Of a stretch of 64,000 nt of DNA, positions 46,855 through 58,600 are shown piece by piece. Below the pieces are notes generated by a model, which saw nothing but the letters and a program-made list of their open reading frames with translations, had not been told where the DNA came from and made no database searches. The stretch lies in assembly GCA_026214975.1 (NCBI GenBank), contig CM047805.1, positions 191,527,620 to 191,591,619 of the forward strand, in the 5' to 3' direction. Position 1 is the stretch's first letter; every line of letters starts with the position of its first letter. The translations under genes and the position numbers were made by a program. The DNA is from Gentiana macrophylla. Its lineage: Eukaryota > Streptophyta > Magnoliopsida > Gentianales > Gentianaceae.

Positions 46855-47900
46855 CGCATTTTAAACTTGTTTTGAGTTTTTTTTTTTTACTTCCTATGTA
46901 CACTTTTCATTTAGAAAAATAAAAATAAATAAACGGATATTATTATTAATACACCTATTAATTTAGTCAACAATCTTCCCCAATTTTCCGTAATACTAAA
47001 TACAACAAAAGTCTGAAAATTGCTTCCAAAAAAAAAAAAAAAAAAAAAAAGAGTCTGATAATTGAATACCTTTCTCCTATTTTCTTAAAAATTTCCCTTG
47101 ACTTGAGTGGTCCCTCCCTCCCTCACCCAGTAATGAAACCTCGACAATGACCTGATAATATGATATGCCTTCTAATTATCCGGACTGGATCAACAGCTTT
47201 TCGACCCCAGTCTTTGCCCAGCTTTTGCCGACGTGGCCGAACAGCGGCCACCCAAATGTGTTGTGCTCTCTCTCCAGTTCGAGATCGGACGGCTGTGATC
47301 CGGCCACGTCCCCAAAGCAGGGGAGAAGTCGGGATCTCAAAGCCGAGGATCCGGACCCCTAATTATCACCCTGTACATTTCAATTTCAGGGATTCAGTTG
47401 TCAAAAAAAAGTTCCGCATAATTTAATAGAGTTACACTTTTAAAGCATTATTTAATTAGTTTTTGCTACACATACTTTTATTATTAAATGGTGAGAAAAA
47501 AAATTAAAAATAACATTGTATTAATTGTAGTCCAGATTCATTAGGTCATTTTTTTAAAATTAAGGTTTTAACTCACCTCATCTGTGTGTATTTGTCAACT
47601 ACATTAGTTACTTAATTTGCCACATAAATAATTGTTGATTGGAGACATTATTTATTGGGAGGTTTTTGTGTGGTGTGTTTTTATATGCGGATAAAGCGCG
47701 CAGACACCACACACACCACACACTTTAATTTCAATTACGTATTTAAAGCGTGTGGTTTCGATCATTTCATTTCGTCGATCATCAAATTCCTTACCACACA
47801 ATAACTTCACTTATTTATGATGTTGAGCAGACAAACACGGAAACCTTGACAATGACACATTCCAATTTTAACAGAAAATTAGTTTGTTTGTAAAATATAT
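46855..47900. other. intergenic with a GC-rich island
   Basis: About 47160-47370 is notably GC-rich for this window and has TAATTA plus TCCGGA at both ends in inverse orientation. No domain is recognised in its short frames, so it may be a decayed transposon end pair. A micro-insertion with a poly-A tract is at 47023-47050. Confidence 0.45.
47023..47050 (+). mobile_element. hyper-truncated retroinsertion (CTTCC plus poly-A)
   Basis: AGTCTGAAAATTG (to 47022) is repeated as AGTCTGATAATTG (about 47052-47064) with CTTCC and about 23 A's between. This is the structure of a retroinsertion reduced to a few bases and its tail. Confidence 0.6.
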
Positions 47901-47901
47901 A

Positions 47902-48154
47902 CTCTTTGTTCCAATTTATCTGAAACAGTTGTCAAAATCACACGTATTAAAGATGTGAGTAAATGTATTAATTTTTATAATGAAATGACTAGAATGTCCT
48001 TGGATATAATTAATGTGACATTCTTTTTTATATCTCCTACCGTAATAAATAAGGGTAAAAACATAATAAATGTTGTATTAGAAATTATATTGCCTCATAT
48101 AAAATAGAACAAAATATTTTGACAACTGTCTCAGTTATTATGAAACGGAGAGAG
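47902..48154. mobile_element. Stowaway-like MITE, 253 bp, TA target
   Basis: CTCTTTGTTCCAATTTATCTG at the left, mirrored by TTATGAAACGGAGAGAG at the right; both carry the GACAACTGT/ACAGTTGTC arms. Flanked by TA. Confidence 0.8.
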
Positions 48155-48290
48155 TATTTCGAGACAATGGCAATAATATTCTATGATTTGAATCAATTTT
48201 GTTTCGAATTTGCTACTAATTCACCATGAATTAGCTTCAAAATCACCACTGGATTAATTGAAATTTGGAATTCAAATGCTTTTCAGAGTA

Positions 48291-48846
48291 CCGGTCTCGT
48301 CCGTTCCGAAATATAAATCATCCTGGGTGTTTTCACTAATATTAAGAAAGTGGTTGAATATCATAAATTTGATGGTTAATGTCTAAAATGCCCATTTACT
48401 ATCATTAATTCAATATTCATTTCGTTCCTATTTAACTGTCGCAATTGCCAAAATCAAAAATTTATTTTTATCTGTCGTAGTTATACTTCCAATACATATT
48501 TTAATACTCCTTCTACTTTTCAATATTACTTTTCAACTTTCTAGGCTCAATCAGCCAATCAATTTTTCATATTCAATACACCACTACATTTTTAAGGATT
48601 TATTTAGTATTTTATAATGAAAATCAATACAATTACTCATTTTCTTAATTTATATGTTTTTCTCAAACGCGACAGATAATAAGAAACGGAGGGAGTAGTT
48701 GTTAAGTAATGAAAATTAGTTGAATTGATAATAAATTAGGGGTAAGATAGAAAAAAGAATAATAAATATTGAATTAGTAATGTAGAATAACTTATATTAT
48801 AGGACAAAATAAAAAATATAAGATGACTTATATTTTGAAACAAAGG
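48291..48846. mobile_element. Stowaway-like MITE split by another MITE
   Basis: The left arm (CGTTCCGAAATATAAATCATC) is mirrored by the right arm (GATGACTTATATTTTGAAAC), flanked by TA at 48289-48290 and 48847-48848. Without the inner element at 48416-48695 it is about 275 bp. Confidence 0.75.
48416..48695. mobile_element. inner Stowaway-like MITE, 280 bp
   Basis: Its arms (CGTTCCTATTTAACTGTCGC and GCGACAGATAATAAGAAACG) and flanking TA (48414-48415, 48696-48697) place it as a later insertion inside the 48291-48846 element. It belongs with the family at 12164-12424. Confidence 0.75.
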
Positions 48847-48849
48847 TAT

Positions 48850-49254
48850 AATACACTTTACCAAACAAACTACGGAGGACTTCTTTTAAGCATACTCTTT
48901 CTAGTTTCCCTTTTTATTCAACTTCTTTCAGTGGCAATAATGATGTGGCCAGCAAGTTTTACATTAGGAAATGCCATTATCGCAATATTCTCGTCAAAAC
49001 GTGTATCATAAGAAGATGATACATACACATAGAATTGTATATAAAAATGCACACAAAATCAATCTAAGCCACATATTTACCAAACAAAAAACACAAAAAA
49101 GAATAAATACCCACCTTTGGATTATTTTCGGTACCAACTTTTTGTGCAAAAGTTTGTGTCTAAATACTTTTCCTGTATCATAACTTATATTCTATAATTA
49201 TTTATGATATAAGAATATTAATTAATCATAATGTAAGTCGATTATGATAATTAA
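48850..49254. other. intergenic, nothing recognised
   Basis: AT-rich and non-coding; small frames show no domain. Confidence 0.45.
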
Positions 49255-49256
49255 TA

Positions 49257-49527
49257 CTCCCTCCGTTTTTTTATATATGTCGCAGAGAGAAAATTCACAC
49301 AGATTAAGAAAGTAATTAATATGTCTCAAATATAGTGTTAGAAATGTATTTTTTTTATTTGAGATGTAAATACTTTGTTGGTAAATGTGTTTTTAGTATT
49401 GGAAATGTAAATATTTTATTGGTAAAGGAGGAAAAAGTAATAAATGATGCATTGAAAATATACAATAACCGATAAATAAAAAAGGAGTAAATTGTAAAAT
49501 ATGACAGATAAAAAAAAACAGAAAGAA
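49257..49527. mobile_element. Stowaway-like MITE, 271 bp, TA target
   Basis: CTCCCTCCGTTTTTTTATATA at the left; a decayed AAAAACAGAAAGAA at the right; TA at both sides. Confidence 0.75.
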
Positions 49528-49710
49528 TATAAAATATGTTATATAACTCGATGTGAAACAACAATTATATTGGGTGCATCACCCTTTCATGTTTTTTTCT
49601 CCACACAAGCTTCCAACTTTTACAGGTTTCCTTCTCATTCATGATTGACCACATACAAAGGTTTTCCTTAAATAAAGGAAACAAACAAAGTTTGTTATAA
49701 ATTTTGTTTA

Positions 49711-49868
49711 CGGTAGTGCTACATCCACTACAACTACTTCCACAACATCATCCACACCACATATTTAGTCAGGACCCACAAAAAAAAAATATTTCTCTCT
49801 CCAATCTGGGACAGGATCATCCACAACATCATCCACTACACTTTTGTGTAGTGGACATAGCATTTTCC
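49711..49868. mobile_element. Mutator-like MITE copy 2, 158 bp, 9-bp TSD
   Basis: CGGTAGTGCTACATCCACTAC at the left and GTGGACATAGCATTTTCC at the right. The exact 9-bp duplication is TTTTGTTTA at 49702-49710 and 49869-49877. It is the inverse-orientation relative of 28318-28486. Confidence 0.87.
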
Positions 49869-50089
49869 TTTTGTTTAACGTATACCTGTCTCTTTGGGAA
49901 TATCGAGTCTGTAATTGATCATTAAAATTACCACTTCCATAAAACCGTAGAAGAGCGGCTACAGTTCAGTTTATAATTGTTCAGTTTTTTAGTCTTTGTT
50001 ATTGAAAAAAATATAAATAATTGTGTACGTTGGATCATTTTTTAGTAATCAAAGTTAATGTGTACAACAACACACATAATCAATCATTT

Positions 50090-50600
50090 AACCTCCTAAA
50101 CCGGATCGGATCAACGGGCGGGTCAGACCTTCTTCTTCACCCGGTAATATTGCAAACAAGAAGAGAAAAAAAAACATTGACCAATGATATCTCGCAATTC
50201 TGAAGTCCGTTTTTTTGCAGCGTTTGTTGCGTTGGACTCCAAAAATCGAGAACTATTCAATGGAATAAATAGAAATCTATTTTGAGCAATTTCATGTGTC
50301 GGGTTTCTAAACAAACAATGGCTTTGATACCAATTCATTGTCGTTGTGCGGAATCACCCGAAACGAAATTAAAGCATATCGAAATATATATGGGAACAAG
50401 AATTTTGAAGAAAAAAAAAGAGGGTACAAGAAGAAGAGGATGATCAAAGTATACGAAGTGTGGAAATTAAAAATTAAAAAAAAAACCACGGTGAAGAAAC
50501 TGTAGGAAGAAAAAAATTGTGACGGAAAAAAAATTTGTAACGTGATTGCTGTTTTTTTTTTTTTTTTGTTGTTGTTGTTGTTGTTGTAATGGATGACCGG
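50090..50600 (-). mobile_element. copia LTR end with primer-binding site, remnant
   Basis: On the minus strand, CACAACGACAATGAAT is followed at about 50336-50324 by TGGTATCAAAGCC, the standard initiator-Met primer-binding site of plant copia elements. Upstream sequence to about 50560 would be LTR and downstream to 50090 untranslated leader. No coding domains remain and the outer boundaries are unclear. Confidence 0.55.
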
Positions 50601-50940
50601 TTAAAATATTTTTTTGGTACACAATAAGTAATAGTGTGTCAAATCAATCCAACGGTTGCTATTATTTTAATATTAATCTAACGGTAAAATGGACCGTCTA
50701 GTTATTTTATACTGACTGAACTGTTGTATTTCCTCATAATATGATACCGTCAAATTTCATTGCCATTATTATATATGAAATAAAAATAATAATACAACAT
50801 ATTTTGTACCTTATTAGTTTGTATGATTTTGCATTCATGAAGGGAAGGCAACAAAATGGCTCATAATCTTGATGCCTTCTCTTTCAAGTCAGTTGTAGGT
50901 GTACTTTGAAAACTGTATGCCGATTTTTGGCTTTGTATTA

Positions 50941-51207
50941 CTCCCTCGTCCCGTTTTATTTGTTCACAATTCTTTTTGGTATACCTCAAAATAAGTGTTC
51001 ATTTTGTGTATTAATTGCCGAATTTCTTCAATTACCCTTCTCTCTTACAATATTTACAATAAAAAATATTTAATATTAAATTCTCCAACAACTACTCAAA
51101 GGGCATAAATGAGAAAATATTAAATCATTTAATAAGATTCAAAGTATTAACTACACTTTTCTTAATCTGTATAAAAAGTTGAAGGACAAATAAAATGAGA
51201 CGAAGAG
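50941..51207. mobile_element. Stowaway-like MITE, 267 bp, TA target
   Basis: CTCCCTCGTCCCGTTTTATTTG at the left, mirrored by CAAATAAAATGAGACGAAGAG at the right, flanked by TA. Confidence 0.85.
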
Positions 51208-53360
51208 TAGTTAATAAAAAGCTTCCATATGTTTTGGGAAGGAAAAAAAGAACTAGTGTACCAAATTTTGAGGGTAGCTGTAATGCTACGTGGTCAATTC
51301 TAGACCCGAGTTCGAACTGAAATCAAACATGGAGTGATGTTTTGATTCAATATAATAAATAAAAATTCATAAATAAAGATTGAAATACGAATTAAATAAG
51401 ATCAAGACATTAAAATGAGTTAAGAGTCATCAATTTTTGTGATTCGGGCCACCACTGCACCGGTGGTACTAATCCTTGAAATCAAGTAACATCAGCAGGG
51501 TGTTGATCTCAACCTTAATTAAGTATCATCATTATCCACGTTTCAAGTGCATTTGGCATAGTTATCAGACCATTAAATTAAATCTACCATAACCTTGGCT
51601 CAAAAAAAAAAAAAAAAATCTACCATAACTTGATTTCCATTCATTTCATTAAACTCTCATGTAGTCATGTTAGTTACAATCTTACAAAGTTTCAGCATCT
51701 TCTTTGGGGCATTAGAAGGCTGAATTCAAGTGTTCTAACAACAGGCTAAGGCATGGGAATTTCTTAAGTGTTTATATATAGTTCAAGTTTTAGTTAAGAA
51801 ATCAAGATCAAGACATGTTTTAGTTATGATTTCATAAGAGATTCTACTCACAATAACACAAAGGTTAAAGGAGTTCTAGTCCATGAAGTGAAGATGCATG
51901 TCTTGGTAAGGCTTGTATTTGTTCAAGAAGATGTCTTTTCTATTCAAGTTTTTAGCATGTTTAAGCATAGAACTAAATAATTTGAAATGAGGATCGATCA
52001 CCATGACTTGAACAAATTGAGAAGAGGGTGCTCTCTAAACCCCAAATTCTCCCCTAAGAGCAACCCCGTTCGTTCTTTTAAAAAATGAGGATGATGGGTT
52101 AATATGCTTCTAAAAACAGACTTCGGTGCGCACCGCAACTTTCTTGGTAAGTACCCAGATTATTAATAGCATTATGTTCATGTCGTGGTGGCTGGTAAGT
52201 ACCGAGTTTAGGGACCATTGACCATTCTGCTCAGTTCATGCTAGTCACCAAGGTTTGTCAAGTGTCTACCGAGTTTGCTGTGCATTCCGCCCAAATTTTG
52301 ACAAGTTCTGTTGACTACCAAGAAGGCTTCGGTAAGTGCCGATAATGCAGATTTCATATTTAAAGCTTTTTTTTTTCTCAAAATTCTTCTTCAAGTCCCT
52401 TTTTAATCATCATTCTTCATATCAGTCATCCTCTTAAACATTCTCAACCTGAAATCGCACAACACAAACAACCCAAGTAAAATCATGGGGTCCGAAGTAC
52501 CGGTGTGTGCGATAAAGGTCCACATTTCAATAATAAAAAATGAGATTTCCGATTAAGTGTGATATGGAACCGTGAGTGATAAAATAAGCATGATTAGACA
52601 TCTAAATGATTGAAATGAGGCTCGTAGTGCTACAAAATAAGGGTAAAACACGTGTGAAATGCATGAAAGTATCGACTCCATCACATATCATATTATCATT
52701 GTTTTTAGACTGACTCAGTACTGAACTCTGGAGGCTTGTTTACTAGATTCTTCAGTTTCCGCTTGATGCTTTGAGCATTTGCAAGAGATCATCGTAAATC
52801 CTTTTAAAGCGTCAGATTTAAAGATTTCAACATTCAGATTTAAGAAAAATAGCACTGCAGTAGATACTCTACATTTTACTGTAAACTACAGATTCTGTAA
52901 ATTTCCTTTACATCTATCGTATTTATCCAGATTCTGTAAATTTTCACTTATATCTAACTCATTACGTAAAATAGAGAATCTGATGCATTTCATCTTAGTT
53001 ATAGATTCTGTAAACTAGAAAAACATGTATTTAAAACTTTAAAATAAAGTATTATTTTAGAGCATCCGATGCAAGTGCTTTTAGACCATCAATTTACGTT
53101 GCATTCGTGCTCACTTCTTTAGTTTATATATTTTGAGATGAGACTTAAGGTATTAGGAAGGTAAAGAGACACAATCTAGCCTCTAATCTAGCTAGATTTG
53201 TCATAAAAGACGTGTGGACTTATACATTTCTAGTAAAAGAGCAATGATCTCGATCTTTCCACAACGGGCACGTGTTGGTGGGTAGGTTAAGTTTTCAGGA
53301 ATGTAAAGAGTTAATTATGTCTTTTGAGATTTTCAAGATGATGTAATAAGTAGGAATGAC
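51208..53360. other. intergenic, no gene; repeat-like phrases
   Basis: No gene is seen. About 52120-52340 contains variants of GGTAAGTACC or AGTGTCTACC followed by GAGTTT, and ATTCTGCTCAG/ATTCCGCCCAA phrases like those of the Tat element; it may be an old retroelement piece. About 52860-53010 repeats AGATTCTGTAAA four times. Confidence 0.4.
51594..51615 (+). mobile_element. hyper-truncated retroinsertion (CTTGGCTC plus poly-A)
   Basis: ATCTACCATAAC occurs at 51582-51593 and again at 51617-51628, with CTTGGCTC and an A run between. This is a target duplication around an insertion of eight bases plus a tail. Confidence 0.7.
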
Positions 53361-53364
53361 CCCA

Positions 53365-53365
<1 letters not shown>

Positions 53366-53421
<56 letters not shown>
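53366..53421. repeat. ATT microsatellite, about 56 bp
   Basis: Uninterrupted ATT/TAT units. They mark the left edge of the sequence shared with the UGT-C 3' flank. Confidence 0.95.
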
Positions 53422-53423
<2 letters not shown>

Positions 53424-53639
53424 AGCAGAAGACTTCATGATTCGAAATCTCGATTTCAAGTCATGGTCGAACTATTCAATTCGAATAATTGGATAAAATT
53501 CAAGTCGGTTTGTTAGTTGTTACATTACTACTAAACAACAAACCACTATTATATGAAATTTAGAAGGTAATTATTAATTAATATCATACAACTCTAATTA
53601 TTATTATGAAAGAAATACATAAATCAACAATTCATGATT

Positions 53640-53940
53640 CATAGTTCACTTATGCTGCCCTCCATTTGTAGCTGCCTAACATATTCATTCAACAAAGAGA
53701 TATTGACATAAGATGAACCCTCTTTTTCTGTGGCTTTATTTGCCTTTTCTCCCAATATTTTTGCTCTTTTCCTTCTCTCTTTACTTTCTTCATCTTCTCA
53801 CATCAATTGTTTAATAGCTTCTTTTATATGTTCCCTCTTCACCAATACTTTCTCTTCCTCTCCAAATTTCATCACACCTCTAGCCCCTACCCTAACACTG
53901 ACCCTCAACACATCTACCACGAACTTTTCGTTATAAAATT
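53640..53940 (-). pseudogene. UGT-B/C 3' fragment (third copy)
   Basis: The minus strand encodes the last 90-100 codons of UGT-B/C (FYNEKFVVDVLRV, KFGEEEKVLVKR, then EESKERRKRAKILG, SSYVNISLL). One in-frame TGA replaces the Gly codon of QLMGEDEE. Homology stops abruptly at 53940, before the PSPG box. The 3' flank back to about 53430 also matches that of UGT-C (55414-55620), so a segment of about 500 bp was duplicated. Confidence 0.88.
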
Positions 53941-55400
53941 AATTGTTGCTGCACTTAAAAAAGAGCCGCGGAACAGAGTATTCAATTCAACTTTCCATGG
54001 AGTTGATCACCTTGCCAAGATTATTTGCTGCTTATGTTTTGTACAAGATGCTTTGTGATTGAGCTGAAAATTGTGAGTTTATACGGATGATTTTAATGCT
54101 ATATATTGAGATACTTGGCTGAATTTGTGACATATGTGTGCCTTGAAGCAGTACCTTGAAATGAGCCTTATATGAGCTATTTTGAGGTTGTTCTTGAGTC
54201 ATTCTTCGGATGATGTACCCAAATAAGGTAATAGCTTAAGTGTGTTGTTCACTTGGTTCATATCATTAAGCTTTCTAATACACTAGTTTTTTGGGGGTTA
54301 TCATTATCGTTATTGTTATCGATCATCGTGTTATTGTGATATCATTATCGTGGTTACGATCATCGATACCGTGTTACTGATACGTAGGCTCCTTCTCTCC
54401 TTTTTAATACGAAATGCAGTTCAATGTGGTTGCAATTGAAGTAAATGAAGAAAATGCAGCTCCATTGTTTGAGTTTATGAAGAAAGACAACAAGTACAAT
54501 GTACTTTTGCAAAGTTCTTAGCCAGTTGATATATAAGAAGGGGCAGCGTGTTCCCCATCAGAGCTTCCGTTTTGAGGGAGTGCAAAGAGCTTGAGGAATG
54601 TTGTACTTGATGTTGTTGCAGCTAATAGACTTTTTCTTGGTGCTTTAGTTTATTTTCAGAGCTTTCATTTTGTCATGCTCATGCTTCTTCCCACATGTGT
54701 TTTTTGCGTAGAGATGAGACAAATCTTGTATGTTCATTATAACCATATTTTTGAATTGTGGAAACTACTAGTATATTTAAATGTTTTAGATCGACGTGAT
54801 GCTATTGAACTTTGAACTACATCCACATCGATATCATTATTTATCATTCTATGTGTGTTATTGTAAACGCCGCGATTAAATTCAAACTTTCAAAAATCAC
54901 GTCGGAAGGTATCGTATGAGATCTCAAAATTAAGAGAAAAATATAAACTTTGGTGAAAGTATTTTGATGATCGATGTTTAAATCAAAAGTTACGATCGCT
55001 TATAAAAAAACACTCCGATTAAGTCAAATATTTTTCCGGCTTTTACAAATTACGCCGGAAGGGTATCGTATAATCAAAATAAAGAGCAAAAAAATATGAA
55101 TTTTGGTGATTTTTTTGAGATAATCATGATTATAAATCAAAACTTTACATTGCTTTAAAAATTAAAAAAAAAGAAGAAGTAGCATTAGAGTGAAGAAGCA
55201 TCAGCGTGAAAGAAAAAAAACTTGCGTTCAGTTAGAAAATGTGTTGGTGTCCAGCCAATTATATAGAAGATTTTTTTGTCATATGAATTTTTTTTTTTTT
55301 TTATTTTATTTTGCAACTTTTTAAATTGTGTACACATGTGTTTATTTATTTTGCTTTAAAAAGGTGGATTTTAGGCTCATTCCCTATTATTGTTATTATT
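53941..55400 (+). other. unidentified coding-like relic
   Basis: The DNA next to the UGT fragment has coding-like phrases in mixed frames: LKKEPRNRVFNSTFHGVDHL with AKIICCLCFVQDAL (53960-54058), VVAIEVNEENAAPLFEFMKK (about 54430) and RNVVLDVVAANRLFLGALVY (54591-54653). Stops and frame changes separate them. They look like pieces of one plant gene or retrocopy that I cannot name. From about 54840 the sequence is AT-rich with duplicated phrases (CACGTCGGAAGGTATCGTAT and TACGCCGGAAGGGTATCGTA). Confidence 0.4.
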
Positions 55401-55607
55401 ATTTCTGGTATTCAAGGAGAAGACTTTGTGATTCAAAATCTCGATTTCAAGTCATGATCGAACTATTCAATCTGAATAATTGGATAAAATTCAAGTCGGG
55501 TCGTTACATTACTACTAAACAACAAACCACTAATACATGAAATTTAGAAGGTAATTATTAATTCATATATCATAAAACTCTAATTATAATGAAAGAAAAT
55601 ACATAAA

Positions 55608-58600
55608 TCAACAATGCATCATGCATAGTTCACTTTTGCTGGCCTCCTTTTGTAGTTGCATAACATCTTCTATCAACAATGAAATATTGACATAAGAAGA
55701 ACCCTCTTTTTCTGTGGCTTTATTTGCCTTTTCTCCCAATATTTTCGCTCTTTTCCTTCTCTCTTTACTCTCTTCATCCTCTCCCATCAATTGTTTAATA
55801 GCTTCTTTTATTTTTCCCCTCTTCACCAATACTTTCTCTTCCTCTCCAAATTTCATCACACCTTTAGCCCCTACCCTAACCCCGACCCTCAACACATCTA
55901 CCACGAACTTTTCGTTATAAAATTGCTCCGCAAACATTGGCCAAGTAATCATTGGCACACCGGCACATAGTCCTTCGAGCGTAGAATTCCATCCACAGTG
56001 AGACAAGAACCCTCCAATAGAAGGATGTGACAGTATCAGCACTTGAGGCGCCCACCCTCGAATGATTAGTCCAAATGGCTTAACCCTCTCTTCAAACTTG
56101 TCATCTTTCAGCCATTGCCTAACTTCAGGTGTATAATCCAATTCTCTAATGATCCAAATAAACGGATGACCCGACGCCTCTAACCCCAACCCGATTTCTC
56201 GTATCTGTGCTGCAGATAAATGACAAAGGCTACCAAAACAAGCATAAATCACTGATTTTTGAGGCATCGAGTCGAGCCATTTCAAACATAAGTTCCCATC
56301 AGTAGACATTTTGTTGCCTCTATCGATCTTATCTTCAACTTGTTTATTGCACAAGGAAACCGGGCCGACGCACCACACTTTCTTTTGGGATTTCTTGTAT
56401 TCTTCAACATACCATGGCTCTAACTCTTCAAAGGTGTTCAATAGTACACCCCGGGCTAAACTCTCTACGCGTCTTATGTAATCAATGATTGATTTTATGT
56501 CATCAGGTGTTTTCAACCCCATCTCGGGCAATTCGGATTTGTTAAACACGATTCTATGTGGAACATCCGGCAATACAAATGAATCTGAATCTGGAATCGA
56601 TACCTTGGATATCCTCTGAGAGCATTGAACTGTGAAGCAAGAAACTGTCTGGAAAACATATCTGGACATACATATGCATACGTCAGGCAACATTAGATCA
56701 ATTTTCCAGTACATCTGTATTAATGAACTGTTACATGCAATTTATGTTAACAATTTATTTATTTAGTACGTTGTGCAAAATTTGTCATACTTGCAAATTT
56801 GCAATTATATTTTGAATCCGAGAAAGTATAAATATAGAGAATGAAATACATCATCATCATCATACGTCTAGAAGAATGAATGGGCCATAGGCAAACCGAC
56901 ACATTACACGTGCAGTAAACGACATGATGACTACAATATATTTATTTTTTTAGTATATTGTACAAGTCTGTAAGATTACAAAAATGAAAAACTAAAGAAT
57001 AATGCAAAAATTAGCGACTAAACTACAAATAAATCACAGTAATGAATACTAAATGAAAATAAAATTACTTGACAACGTGTCATGTTGCATATGACCAAAA
57101 TAAATAAATATATATATATATATATAAAAGGAAGGTAGGAGTCATAAAACTGGCGGTTCATATATTATAATTATAACTTATATTATTTCATCTAACAAAA
57201 TCTCTGATAACAACTTTTACTATATTTTACTACCCCACAAACGTGTACTTTCGGTTTCCTTTTTTTTTTTTTTTTTTTTCACTCACCCACCCACCCACCT
57301 CATAGATCCGTATTACAATTATTACCACGCTAATTTCGCAATTAGGTGGTCCTTAGTACAATCCCTCTGTCATAACTTGTTGTGGCATTAAAAACTGTTA
57401 TATAATTTATTTAGTAAAAATGATAGTACATACAATATACATCTTTCATTATATATTTTTACACGTTTAATTTAAACAAATGATGTTTTTATAAATATTA
57501 TTTTTATCATGATCAATAGTGACAAAAATGTATTATAAAACATGTAAGAAATCTACATAATCCACGCTGATTTATTTAACGTGGGGTCAATGCTATATCA
57601 TCAATGACAACATTATTATTTTTTTGATGGGAGTATTTGTTTTACTAATAAATACAAGGGGACAAAATTTAAAATTGAGAATATACTCCCTCAAAAAAAA
57701 AAAAATTGAGAATATACTGCATATTTTTACTATAGGGAACATTATTTTTATCTTGAATTTTGTTACTTATGTGTTATAAAATTTATGTTGCTCCAATAAT
57801 CGATGTGTGTATTTTCACATTATTTTTTTAATACTACATCCGTCCCAAAAATATAAGTCAGTTAGGGGTTTTTCATACAAATTAAGAAAATTGATTATGT
57901 GTCATTAATTTTGATAAAAATGTTTAAAATGACCTTTGACTATTATTAATACAAAGTAATGAAAATTTTGTGGTTAAATAATAAATGAAGGGTCAAAAGA
58001 GAAACATATGATAAATATTTCATTGGTTATCTAAACGGACTTATGTTATAGGACAAAACAAAGTAGTGAAAAAAGTTGGTGGTTAAATAATAGATGAGGG
58101 GTCAAAAGAGAAACACATAATAAATGCTTCATTTGGTTATCCAAACGGACTTATGTTGTGGGACAAAACAAAAAAGTTTAATGGACTTATATTTTGAGAC
58201 GGAGACAGTACACTATTTTTTTTCTTCCGTAAGTATCCTCAAACAATTGTCAAATGTGGGGAGGATCTTTCCTAACAAGGTTTGTGGATACTCTCGCGTA
58301 TCAAAGATGGAGACCTCTCGCAACATGATAGGTTTGTGCGATACTGTCAGGTACCAAAAGGGACATCTCCAACAATGTTTGTGGGATATTGTCGGATACC
58401 AAATGTTGGGATAGGGAGGCTCGAACCCGAAACCTCTTATTTAAGAGGCCGGAGTCTTTTCCATTCCAACCGACCTTTGTTAGTGTTTTATTTTTATCTT
58501 AATACATACTTTATCTTGGTGGGTTCTATTGGCACCACCAAATTACTCTTGACACCATTTTTTTTATTATTTTTCATTTACATTTTGGCACCACCAAATC

